A stretch of DNA of 12,580 nt from an uncultured Prevotella sp. (GTDB lineage: Bacteria; Bacteroidota; Bacteroidia; Bacteroidales; Bacteroidaceae), in assembly GCA_905373605.1 (NCBI GenBank), contig CAJPTO010000071.1:1-12580 (forward strand), in the 5' to 3' direction. How positions within the stretch are numbered: the first letter of the stretch is position 1; the number at the start of each line of letters is the position of its first letter. Of this stretch, positions 1-6,869 are shown piece after piece. Made by a program: the position numbers and the translations under genes. The notes beneath the pieces are model-generated. The model was not told the origin of the DNA and did not search any database. It worked only from the letters and a program-made list of their open reading frames with translations.

Positions 1-127
1 GGCATATGCCAGACACCTGTATAGCGCATCACTGGCAATGACGAAGCGTGCAGTTTATGGCAGAAGCATGCGTTTCTCAAGCAGGTTTCTGCGCCATCTG
101 CCCGTTATTCTGCCGAGTGGGCGGCGT
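1..127. other. Left edge, no supported gene
   Basis: This stretch lies downstream of the GH43 stop codon. No reading frame here looks like a known protein. A minus-strand ATG at 29 opens a frame running off the left edge (MRYTGVWHM...), but it has no purine-rich leader and only nine visible residues, so it is not called as a gene. Bases 100-110 form the left arm of an 11-bp inverted repeat whose right arm (160-170) is inside the GH43 coding region. Confidence 0.4.
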
Positions 128-170
128 TCATTTCCCGATGTTCCATTCATCGCGCCAGCGAATAACGGGC
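100..170. repeat. 11-bp inverted repeat across GH43 3' end
   Basis: GCCCGTTATTC at 100-110 is the exact reverse complement of GAATAACGGGC at 160-170. The spacer is 49 bp and contains the GH43 stop codon (128-130). The arms share CGTTATTC with the inverted repeat at 4483-4530. There is no T-tract, so it does not look like an ordinary terminator. An 11-bp match at this spacing could arise by chance. Confidence 0.35.
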
Positions 171-2248
171 CTGTCGCCGCTGAACTCTATGGGCAGCCAC
201 ACATATCGCGCATCGCTGGGGTGCTTTGGCCGCCAGATGTCGGCCATGAAGATGTATTGCGAGGGCTTTCCCTCGGCCTTCAACTCAAGGATGTAGGTGC
301 TTTGCGCACCGAAAGTTTTGTCGGCATTAGGCCCAATGCAGGGGTTGGGATGCTGTGTCCACGGCCCCCAGATGCTTGGTGCGGAGAACATTCGGGCCTC
401 GTTGGGGTCCCATCCCGTGCAGCCACTGGTAATCATCCAATAAACGCCGTTGCGTTTAAACAATGCTGGGGCTTCGTTTTGCCCACTGGGTGCCATGCGT
501 GTGTAGCGACCAGTGTGGTGAAGGAAGTCGGCCGTGAGCTCGGCAATGTGCAACGTGAGGTTGTCTTCTGATGAAAAAATGTGGTAAGCGCGGCCGTCGT
601 CGTCTACATAGAGGGTCATGTCGCGGGCCATTTGCCCCGTGCCGAAGTCGCGTTTAACGAACAACCCTTGTGTTATGGCCTTGCGCCAGGCAGGTGTCCA
701 CCACTGTTTGTAATGGTCTTCGTTCAGCGTGTCGGCCACAGCCAATTGGTCTTTGCCGAACTCGACGGGCCAAGTGCCGGGATTGGCGCGTTGCGAATAG
801 AGGAACCGATAAGGCCCTTCGGGCTTGTCGCTCACGGCAACGCCATACCGAGCAGCGCGATAGCCCTGCCCTTTCAGCTCCAGGTGGAACCACATGCAAA
901 ACTTTCCCGTCACCTTGTTGTAGATAACCTTCGGCCTTTCCAAGATGCAGCCGCGCTCGATGTCGTGTCCGCGCTGGTCGGTAACGGCAAGTGCCACGCC
1001 GCAGTTGGTCCAATTGGCCAAGTCTTTCGACTTATAGCACATCACGCCCACCATTGCCGACGACGTTGTGTCGGCCTTGTGTTCGCCAAACCAATAATAG
1101 GTGTCGCCATGCTTCATCACTCCGCCGCCATGAGCGTTGATATGCCGGCCGCCATCGTCGGGCCACAGCTGTCCGGGCTTGATAATGGTGGTGGGCTTTT
1201 GTTTGTTCCAATAGCTTTCCAGCCTTTGTGCCTCGGCCTTTGTAATCTGTATCACCGCTCCATGCTTGGGCGAGGAGAAGTTAGTGGCTTTCATCACACC
1301 CTCGTTGAAGCGTCCAAGGGGTTTGAAGGTTTTGAAGTCGGTTGTTTCCACGAAGCCAAAGTTGTGCGGATTTATGCTAAACACATCGTACATCAGCACC
1401 CACTTCTTCTCCCCGATGCGTTTCCACACGTTAGGTGCTTCGCATGCGCCCTTCTCTGCATCGATTTGCTGGGCGTTATAGTCGGCATAATGGTTTATCT
1501 TGTCGGAAATCATGTACTTGATGCCGCCCGGCTGCTCTTGTGCCACGTAAGACATGAAGTAACGCCCGTCGGGCATGGGGCAGATGTCGGCATCAAGCAC
1601 CTGCACTTTGTCGTTGGGGTACTCGAAAAGTAGCTTAGGTTCGGTTTCCAACGTGGTGAAATCTTCGTTGGCGTAGCTGTAATAAAGCTTTGTTCGGCCG
1701 CCTGCGTGCTGGCGAATGGTGAAGTAGACCATCGGTTTCTGCACGGCTGGGTCCCAGATTGTTTGCGGAGCCCAGGCGCAACCCAACTGCTCGAAGTTTG
1801 GGAAAAGCTTATCGATGCGCACTTCGTGGTGAGTCCAGTGTATAAGGTCGTTGCTTGACATGAGCACCAGCCCACGATTGTTGCCCCATCCGTAGCTGTC
1901 GGGGCGTTCCCATCGCGTGGTTCGCAGCCCCCGTTCACGTCCGAAGATGTGCAAGTCGGTCATGGCGAGGTAGAATTTGCCGTTAGGTGCGCGATAGATG
2001 TGCGGGTCGCGGATGCCACGTTGCTCGGCAATGGTGTCGCCCGAGATGACAGGTTGGCCGTTGTTCAGTGCCGTAAACGAGTAGCCATCGTAGCTCAGGG
2101 CCATGAAAAGGCTGTGCGTGGGGTCGTTGAAATAGGTGAAGAGATAGGCACCCATGCCTTTTTCGGCAGGCAGCTTCGACTTCTTTGCCGCCGTTGCAGC
2201 GGCAATGGTGAACAGCATAAGTGCCAAAAGGGTAAGTGTTCGTTTCAT
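128..2248 (-). CDS. Exported two-module GH43 glycoside hydrolase
   Basis: This is a 706-residue exported protein, probably periplasmic or surface, that should release arabinofuranose or galactose side residues from plant-type glycans. The start is placed at 2248 because the product then opens with a clean signal peptide (MKRTLTLLALMLFTIAAATA). An upstream ATG at 2314 would add 22 residues encoded by the octamer repeat array. Module 1 (about residues 30-345) keeps a GH43-like triad: Asp81 in IRDPHI, Asp219/221 in LDADICP and Glu270 in CEAPNV. Module 2 (about 355-700) has features I associate with GH43 subfamily 34/24-type proteins: GQLWPDDGGRHINAHGGG, GQNEAPA with Glu592, SGCTGWDPNEAR and FGAQSTYIL. 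Where module 1 has the catalytic Asp, module 2 has AHGGG. The gene follows GH97 on the same strand by 136 bp and is likely in its operon. The exact substrate cannot be read from the sequence. Confidence 0.9.
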   Translation of the reverse strand: MKRTLTLLALMLFTIAAATAAKKSKLPAEKGMGAYLFTYFNDPTHSLFMALSYDGYSFTALNNGQPVISGDTIAEQRGIRDPHIYRAPNGKFYLAMTDLHIFGRERGLRTTRWERPDSYGWGNNRGLVLMSSNDLIHWTHHEVRIDKLFPNFEQLGCAWAPQTIWDPAVQKPMVYFTIRQHAGGRTKLYYSYANEDFTTLETEPKLLFEYPNDKVQVLDADICPMPDGRYFMSYVAQEQPGGIKYMISDKINHYADYNAQQIDAEKGACEAPNVWKRIGEKKWVLMYDVFSINPHNFGFVETTDFKTFKPLGRFNEGVMKATNFSSPKHGAVIQITKAEAQRLESYWNKQKPTTIIKPGQLWPDDGGRHINAHGGGVMKHGDTYYWFGEHKADTTSSAMVGVMCYKSKDLANWTNCGVALAVTDQRGHDIERGCILERPKVIYNKVTGKFCMWFHLELKGQGYRAARYGVAVSDKPEGPYRFLYSQRANPGTWPVEFGKDQLAVADTLNEDHYKQWWTPAWRKAITQGLFVKRDFGTGQMARDMTLYVDDDGRAYHIFSSEDNLTLHIAELTADFLHHTGRYTRMAPSGQNEAPALFKRNGVYWMITSGCTGWDPNEARMFSAPSIWGPWTQHPNPCIGPNADKTFGAQSTYILELKAEGKPSQYIFMADIWRPKHPSDARYVWLPIEFSGDRPVIRWRDEWNIGK

Positions 2249-2266
2249 TGTTGTTGGGGATATATT

Positions 2267-2362
2267 GTTGACATGTTGACGAGATGACGTGTTTACGAGT
2301 TGACATGTTGACAAGTTAACAAGTTGACATGTTTACAAGTTGACGAGTTAACGAGGTAAACA
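2267..2362. repeat. Tandem 8-bp repeat array, 12 units
   Basis: Twelve contiguous octamers with consensus GTTGACAA (variants GTTGACAT, GTTGACGA, GTTAACAA, GTTTACAA) fill nearly all of the GH97-GH43 gap. Every unit but the last begins G(T/A)T, and the fifth base is A in all twelve. The array ends 19 bp upstream of the GH43 start. On the GH43 mRNA the units read roughly (T/C)GTCAACA. The period is exactly eight with no insertions. The role is unknown: it could be a copy-number-variable leader that tunes translation of GH43, or a selfish simple repeat. Confidence 0.9.
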
Positions 2363-2384
2363 GGTGGCTTTACCAAAGCAAAGT

Positions 2385-4400
2385 TTAGAATATCACTACG
2401 GCGCACTGGGGCTGAATGGTGACAGTGGCGCGCCCCCTCTTATCGAAAGCGAGAACAGACTGCGTGAGTGTGTTCCCGTCTTTGCCGTCCCAAAGGTAGG
2501 TTTTGCGCTGATTGGCAAACTCGGGCATGTAGATGGTTTGCTTTCTAGGCTGTGTTTCTGCATTGAAACTAACCACATACCATGTGTTAGGTTTTTTAGT
2601 TTCAGCACTACTTTGGCGCGCCAAGGTGAGATGCTTTCCGGGATAGCCGTCTATGAAGTGCGTATCGTCCCAGGTGGTTGGCACATCGCGCATGAAATCT
2701 ATTTCGAACGCCGGCTGCTTGGCAAGGTCGAGCGGCGTAATGGCAAAGTTTTGGCCGCTACATTGAAAGGCAATGGCCGTGGCCAATTCGAATACATCCG
2801 ATGTTCGGCGTGTGTTTCCACCATTACCTTCGCGGTTCAGTCGCTTTTGCAGCACCGTTCCGCCATATTCCATCGCCCCAACGGCGTTGCGAACAAAAGG
2901 ATGCAGGGTGGCATGGCGTGCTTCGAGGTCGCAAAACTGCTGCGAGAACACCAGATTTTCTGACGCCAACACGGCCTCGGAGCCGCAATAGTTGGGGTAA
3001 AGCCTTTCCCATCCGCGGGGTAAGGTGCATCCGTGGAAAATCACTTGCAGGCCATAGTCGTTGGCATCGCTCAAGATGGCTTCGTAAAGGCGCATCGTTT
3101 CTTGCTTGTCGCCAGCAAAGAAGTCTACCTTTATGCCGGCCACACCCTGCTGTTGCAGCCATTGCATCTCGCGTTTGCGCTGAATGGGTCCGTCCATGCA
3201 GCCCGAAGGACTTTGCGGGGCATCGTTCCAACCACCATTAGAGTTGTACCACACCCAGGGCTTTACGCCTTTCTGCCGTGCGTAAGCCAAGAGTTGCTCC
3301 ATCTGCTTGCGCCCCATGTTCTCGTACCAAAGGCCATCGATGAGGCAACCTTCCCATCCCAGCTGTGCTGCGAGGTCGATGTAGGCCACTTGGTCTTTAT
3401 AGTTCAAGCTGTTGTCTTGCCAGATAATCCACGACCACGTGTTGCGCATGCCGCGATAATCGGCTTTTGGCTCGTAAAGCGGCGTAAGCACATCCCACAT
3501 CACGGTGGTTTCGATGATGGGTTTCAGCGTTGGGGCGAGCGTAATGGTGCGCCACGGCGTGCATCCGGCGCGCTCGGCGTTGGGCGAAACATTGTTGGGC
3601 ATCAACGCCAACTGTGCACTGGTGGAGCCAAAGCCGTTGTTTTCGCCAGCCATTGGAAAGGCAATGGTGAAGAGCGCGTCGGTTGTGGCATCGTTAAGAT
3701 GGCATCCCACGTAGTTGCCCGTTGTTCCTGTCTCGGAGATAAGCACCCATCCCTCGCTGCCTTGTCGGAAAAGGCAGAGGAAAGTCCACCCCTGGCCATA
3801 TTGGCTGCGCGTTGCGAGCGGCGCATCCCACACGTAATGTTCCTCGTAACTGGGCTTTGTGCGCTTCCAACCAATCATGGCATCGCTCTGTGGCGTGATG
3901 AAAGCGGTGGCATTGGGGTTGAGCCTGAAGCCCGTTGCCTCGCCCGTTACCACCATAGCGCGCGTTTGTCCTTGGGCGGGGATGCGATAGCGGAAGGCGA
4001 TGTTGTTGTCGGAAACCTCAAATTCGATGTCGAACAGATGTTTTTTCTCGGCTTCTAGGGTTACGGCGAGCGTGTTGGCGGCATAGTGTATGTGGCGTTT
4101 CTTGCCTTGGCGAAGCTCGTAACTGCGCTCCACAACCGAACGCTTGGCCGACTTGAAAACTAAATGTTGCGACCAATCGCCCAGATTGGACTGCAACCCC
4201 AACGGCGAGGGGCGCAAGAGGGCAACGTCTGTGGTGTCGCCTTTCACCGCCTTGCGGTAGCCAGCAGCATAAGCGGCACGGCCGTTTTCAACAGTAACCT
4301 CCAGCCACGTGAGGCGCTTGGGCGACAACACGCGCAATGTTTCGGCGAAAGCAGACAAGGGAAGCACCACGAATAGTGCGATGAGAACAGATTGTTTCAT
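2385..4400 (-). CDS. GH97 retaining alpha-galactosidase/alpha-glucosidase
   Basis: This is a 671-residue exported glycoside hydrolase of family 97 (SusB/BT1871 type), expected to cleave alpha-linked galactose or glucose in the periplasm. The start at 4400 gives MKQSVLIALFVVLPLSAFA, a good signal peptide; an in-frame ATG at 4427 would spoil it and lies in the promoter box. The order is an N-terminal beta-sandwich (about 20-290), a (beta/alpha)8 barrel (about 300-560, with WNDAPQSPSGCMDGP and HGCTLPRGWERLYPN) and a C-terminal beta domain. GIKVDFFAGD places Asp426 where retaining members have their nucleophile, and Glu481 in LASEN is 55 residues later, the same spacing as I recall for Asp415/Glu470 in BT1871. 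SusB-type inverting members lack that Asp. The length is normal for the family. It is probably the first gene of a GH97-GH43 operon and divergent from the methyltransferase. Confidence 0.93.
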   Translation of the reverse strand: MKQSVLIALFVVLPLSAFAETLRVLSPKRLTWLEVTVENGRAAYAAGYRKAVKGDTTDVALLRPSPLGLQSNLGDWSQHLVFKSAKRSVVERSYELRQGKKRHIHYAANTLAVTLEAEKKHLFDIEFEVSDNNIAFRYRIPAQGQTRAMVVTGEATGFRLNPNATAFITPQSDAMIGWKRTKPSYEEHYVWDAPLATRSQYGQGWTFLCLFRQGSEGWVLISETGTTGNYVGCHLNDATTDALFTIAFPMAGENNGFGSTSAQLALMPNNVSPNAERAGCTPWRTITLAPTLKPIIETTVMWDVLTPLYEPKADYRGMRNTWSWIIWQDNSLNYKDQVAYIDLAAQLGWEGCLIDGLWYENMGRKQMEQLLAYARQKGVKPWVWYNSNGGWNDAPQSPSGCMDGPIQRKREMQWLQQQGVAGIKVDFFAGDKQETMRLYEAILSDANDYGLQVIFHGCTLPRGWERLYPNYCGSEAVLASENLVFSQQFCDLEARHATLHPFVRNAVGAMEYGGTVLQKRLNREGNGGNTRRTSDVFELATAIAFQCSGQNFAITPLDLAKQPAFEIDFMRDVPTTWDDTHFIDGYPGKHLTLARQSSAETKKPNTWYVVSFNAETQPRKQTIYMPEFANQRKTYLWDGKDGNTLTQSVLAFDKRGRATVTIQPQCAVVIF

Positions 4401-4424
4401 GTTTAACGTTTCTGAATTTACGGC

Positions 4425-4432
4425 CAAAGATA
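4425..4432 (-). promoter_or_regulatory. Bacteroidetes -7 box for GH97
   Basis: On the minus strand TATCTTTG matches the Bacteroidetes sigma-ABfr -7 consensus TAnnTTTG. It lies 24 bp upstream of the GH97 ATG, implying a very short leader. No convincing TTTG -33 element is seen at the usual spacing. Confidence 0.5.
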
Positions 4433-4482
4433 GGCAATAAGCCTAAGAACGAGGTGCGTACATTGAGAAACAAAGCGAAAAA

Positions 4483-4530
4483 AGCGTTATTCGACAGGCA
4501 ATTAACGAATGCCGTACATCGAATAACGCT
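4483..4530. repeat. Nested inverted repeat in divergent promoter region
   Basis: AGCGTTATTCGA (4483-4494) and TCGAATAACGCT (4519-4530) are perfect 12-bp inverted arms around a 24-bp spacer. Inside the spacer, GGCAATT (4497-4503) and AATGCC (4508-4513) form a second inverted pair with one bulged base. The element lies upstream of both divergent genes, 50-100 bp behind the GH97 promoter box. It could be an operator for a dimeric regulator, a recombination site, or a hairpin on a transcript. There is no T-tract on the plus strand. Confidence 0.75.
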
Positions 4531-4581
4531 GTGTGTAATGTATGGTTGGGACTTTTACTAGTTGATAAGTTACAGGGATTA

Positions 4582-4598
4582 ACGGAAATGTTGAGAGA
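4582..4598 (+). repeat. 17-bp direct repeat, copy 1
   Basis: ACGGAAATGTTGAGAGA occurs here and, identically, at 6850-6866. This copy lies just upstream of the methyltransferase frame. The other covers its last codons and the start of the nuclease gene. The offset is 2268 bp, a multiple of three, so both copies encode GNVER in the methyltransferase frame and MLR in the nuclease frame. Confidence 0.9.
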
Positions 4599-4611
4599 AA
4601 AGGGGTTGTGA
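4588..4611 (+). other. Possible 7-codon leader ORF (MLREKGL)
   Basis: The ATG inside direct-repeat copy 1 opens MLREKGL and stops at TGA 4609-4611, overlapping the GTG at 4608 that opens the methyltransferase frame. The nuclease gene begins MLRDNSF in the same repeat context. It could be a translationally coupled leader, or the relic of a second copy of the nuclease gene start. It is too short for its coding status to be judged. Confidence 0.25.
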
Positions 4612-6869
4612 AGTTTTGCCTTTGCGGAAGCCAGAACGCGTTGACGACGCGTCATAGCGTCTGCCAATCTATCAGGCAAGGGAAACTGATGGCGTTGCTT
4701 GATCATCTGGCAGAAGATTTCAATGGTAAAATTTTCGAATGGAACAAGGAAAATGAAAAAGAGGCTAGGGAATCCATTCAAAAGTCAGAAGTGAAAATAC
4801 TCGCAGACTACTTAGATGGAAACATTGAGAACAAGCAGTATGTAATTTGGCGTTTGTATTCTTTCTCACACCTTCCTGTGGAAATTATCAGCTCAGTTTA
4901 TGAAGAACTTCTGACAGACAGTAAAGATATTGTTTACACGCCAGAAATGGTTGTCGGCACACTTATCGATGAGTGTATGCCACTGAAAGAGCCACAAGAT
5001 AGTTTCAGCCTTATAGATGTGAGCTGCGGTTCCGGCATTTTTCTTGTGAGGGCATATAAACGTGTCATACAATGGTGGAGGTATCATGAGTGGCGCAGAA
5101 CAGGCAAATTGCCTAAACCACCATTGGATGTATTGAAGCGGTTGTTGAAAGATAGTATTTATGGTATTGACATAGAAGAAGACGCGGTTCGGTTGACGGT
5201 GTTCAGCCTAGCTCTGGCTATGTTGGACGAAGTGGATTTGGATCCGCCTACATGGCAAAAATTGAAATTTCCTGACTTTAGCGAGAATATCAAGAAAGCA
5301 GACTTCTTTGAATACATATCCTCTAATAGTGGGGGTACGTATGATTTAGTGATAGGAAATCCACCATTCAATCTTCATTCTGCGTCCGGAAAGGAACCAA
5401 AAAGAAAAGAGTTCTTTAAAGAACTACGAAAAAATCTTGGATATAGGTGTGAATTTAACATACCAGATGAGAATCCAGCCTTACATTTTTTGGTACAGTC
5501 CTTGAAGTTGTTAAGGCCGGATGGACAATTGTGCATGATACAACCTGCAGCTGCCATATTGTATAATAACAATATAGTCTTCAAGCGGGCTTTGTTCTCA
5601 AGGCATAATTTACAACAGGTAATCGATTTTACTTTACTGCCAGACATTTGGGCAGGTGCGCGAGTGGCTACAATCGCTTTATTTGTTAACAAATCTTTGC
5701 CTGACACAAAACCAGTATTACATTTGGTTGCCAACCGTACATTTTCCAACAAGAATCGAATCTTTTTGGAATTCGACCACTATGACTTTCATTTTATCAG
5801 TAAAGATGACATTATCAATAATCCATTTGTCTGGAAGGCAGATTTGTTAGGTGGAGGGCGAATTCACGATTTGATTGAGAAGTTCAAGAAAATGAGAACC
5901 CTAGGGGAATTTATTGCTGAAAAAGAAGAACATTGCGGATGGAAATACAATGAAGGATATACTGTTGGAAATAAAAAATATCCTGCCCCCTTTATTCATG
6001 GGCATAAAGCAATAAACCCACGGACTTTTGGCAAGAATGGAAATAGAGATTTTGAAACGTTTTATGAGGACAACACCCACTTTGAAGCCCCTCGTTTTCA
6101 AAAGAAAGAAATCTATCTGGCACCCCATATTATCATTAAGGAGAATTTTGGCAAATCAGACATACCGATAGTCTTTTTGAATGAAAATATGTGCTTTAGC
6201 CATGAAATGGTAGGAATATATGCACCAAAATATGAAATTAATGAACTGAAAAAAGTGCATGACGTATTCCAAGAATTCAATGCGCTTTATCGTTTCTATA
6301 TTTTGGCAACAAGTAGCAGGTTAATCATAGGAAGAGCGACTTCTATCTTAAAGAGAGATATAGACCGATTACCTTTCCCCACTAATCTGTCAGATTTAAT
6401 AGTGACGGATTTAGAAAACCAGATAATAAAAGAGGCTGTGAATAACTATGCCAATAAAGAAATAAAGGATGAACCTGCAAGCCAATCTCAGATACAGTTT
6501 TTTTCAGATGTCTTCTGTAAATCATTAAATAACATATACGAAGATAACAACAAATCCTTTAAATTATTCAAGATTATAGATACTGGTAAATATTATGCTT
6601 TGCACTTTGAATATACTGCAGACATGATAATCCCCTCTTTCATAAAATCGAAAGACCTTGATTCTTATATAAAAGATGTCATTCCTACTCAAAAGAAGTC
6701 TTTGGCAGAATTTCATATTCAGCGTGTATTAAAACTTTATGGTCAAAACAACATTATTCTTGTGAAGCCTAAGAATATACGATATTGGTCAACAAATATA
6801 GCCTTATGGGATTCCGACGAATGTTACTCTGACTATGTAAATGCAAGGTACGGAAATGTTGAGAGATAA
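4608..6869 (+). CDS. N6-adenine DNA methyltransferase, apparently N-truncated
   Basis: This is a gamma-type N6-adenine DNA methyltransferase of the Eco57I/N6_Mtase kind, which transfers methyl from S-adenosylmethionine to adenine in a specific site. Visible motifs are motif X-like VYTP (109-112), motif I DVSCGSG (137-143), motif II YGIDIEEDAV (185-194) and motif IV NPPF (251-254). A target-recognition/C-terminal region follows, with GRATSILKRDIDRLPFP near 576-592. The frame opens at GTG 4608; the first ATG is 4689 (MALLDHLAED). Neither start is convincing, because relatives as I know them carry about 200-300 more residues before LPVEIISSVYEE. Family-like sequence (IRQGKLMALLDHLAEDFNGKIFEW) already begins before the ATG, and an in-frame stop lies at 4566-4568. 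It overlaps the next gene. The DNA is clearly more AT-rich than its flanks, suggesting transfer. Catalysis may be intact, but the lost N-terminus makes function doubtful. Confidence 0.85.
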   Translation: MKFCLCGSQNALTTRHSVCQSIRQGKLMALLDHLAEDFNGKIFEWNKENEKEARESIQKSEVKILADYLDGNIENKQYVIWRLYSFSHLPVEIISSVYEELLTDSKDIVYTPEMVVGTLIDECMPLKEPQDSFSLIDVSCGSGIFLVRAYKRVIQWWRYHEWRRTGKLPKPPLDVLKRLLKDSIYGIDIEEDAVRLTVFSLALAMLDEVDLDPPTWQKLKFPDFSENIKKADFFEYISSNSGGTYDLVIGNPPFNLHSASGKEPKRKEFFKELRKNLGYRCEFNIPDENPALHFLVQSLKLLRPDGQLCMIQPAAAILYNNNIVFKRALFSRHNLQQVIDFTLLPDIWAGARVATIALFVNKSLPDTKPVLHLVANRTFSNKNRIFLEFDHYDFHFISKDDIINNPFVWKADLLGGGRIHDLIEKFKKMRTLGEFIAEKEEHCGWKYNEGYTVGNKKYPAPFIHGHKAINPRTFGKNGNRDFETFYEDNTHFEAPRFQKKEIYLAPHIIIKENFGKSDIPIVFLNENMCFSHEMVGIYAPKYEINELKKVHDVFQEFNALYRFYILATSSRLIIGRATSILKRDIDRLPFPTNLSDLIVTDLENQIIKEAVNNYANKEIKDEPASQSQIQFFSDVFCKSLNNIYEDNNKSFKLFKIIDTGKYYALHFEYTADMIIPSFIKSKDLDSYIKDVIPTQKKSLAEFHIQRVLKLYGQNNIILVKPKNIRYWSTNIALWDSDECYSDYVNARYGNVER
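6850..6866 (+). repeat. 17-bp direct repeat, copy 2
   Basis: This is the identical second copy of the repeat at 4582-4598. It encodes the end of the methyltransferase (GNVER, stop at 6867) and, one frame over, the nuclease start at ATG 6856. Recombination between the copies would remove the methyltransferase and leave the nuclease start intact. Confidence 0.9.

Noticed and set aside
581..1633. 350-codon open frame on the plus strand
   Set aside because: It lies opposite the GH43 gene, whose protein has clear family motifs. The plus-strand product has no recognisable domain and is a shadow of high-GC coding sequence.
3033..4058. 341-codon open frame on the plus strand
   Set aside because: It lies opposite GH97 and its translation shows no family features.
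4628..4660. Paired ACGCGT palindromes as a controller-protein operator
   Set aside because: Two MluI-like hexamers are close together inside the coding frame, but no controller gene is present and the pattern is short enough to be chance.
4443..4781. 112-codon minus-strand frame
   Set aside because: It runs opposite the methyltransferase start and through the inverted repeat, and shows no recognisable domain.
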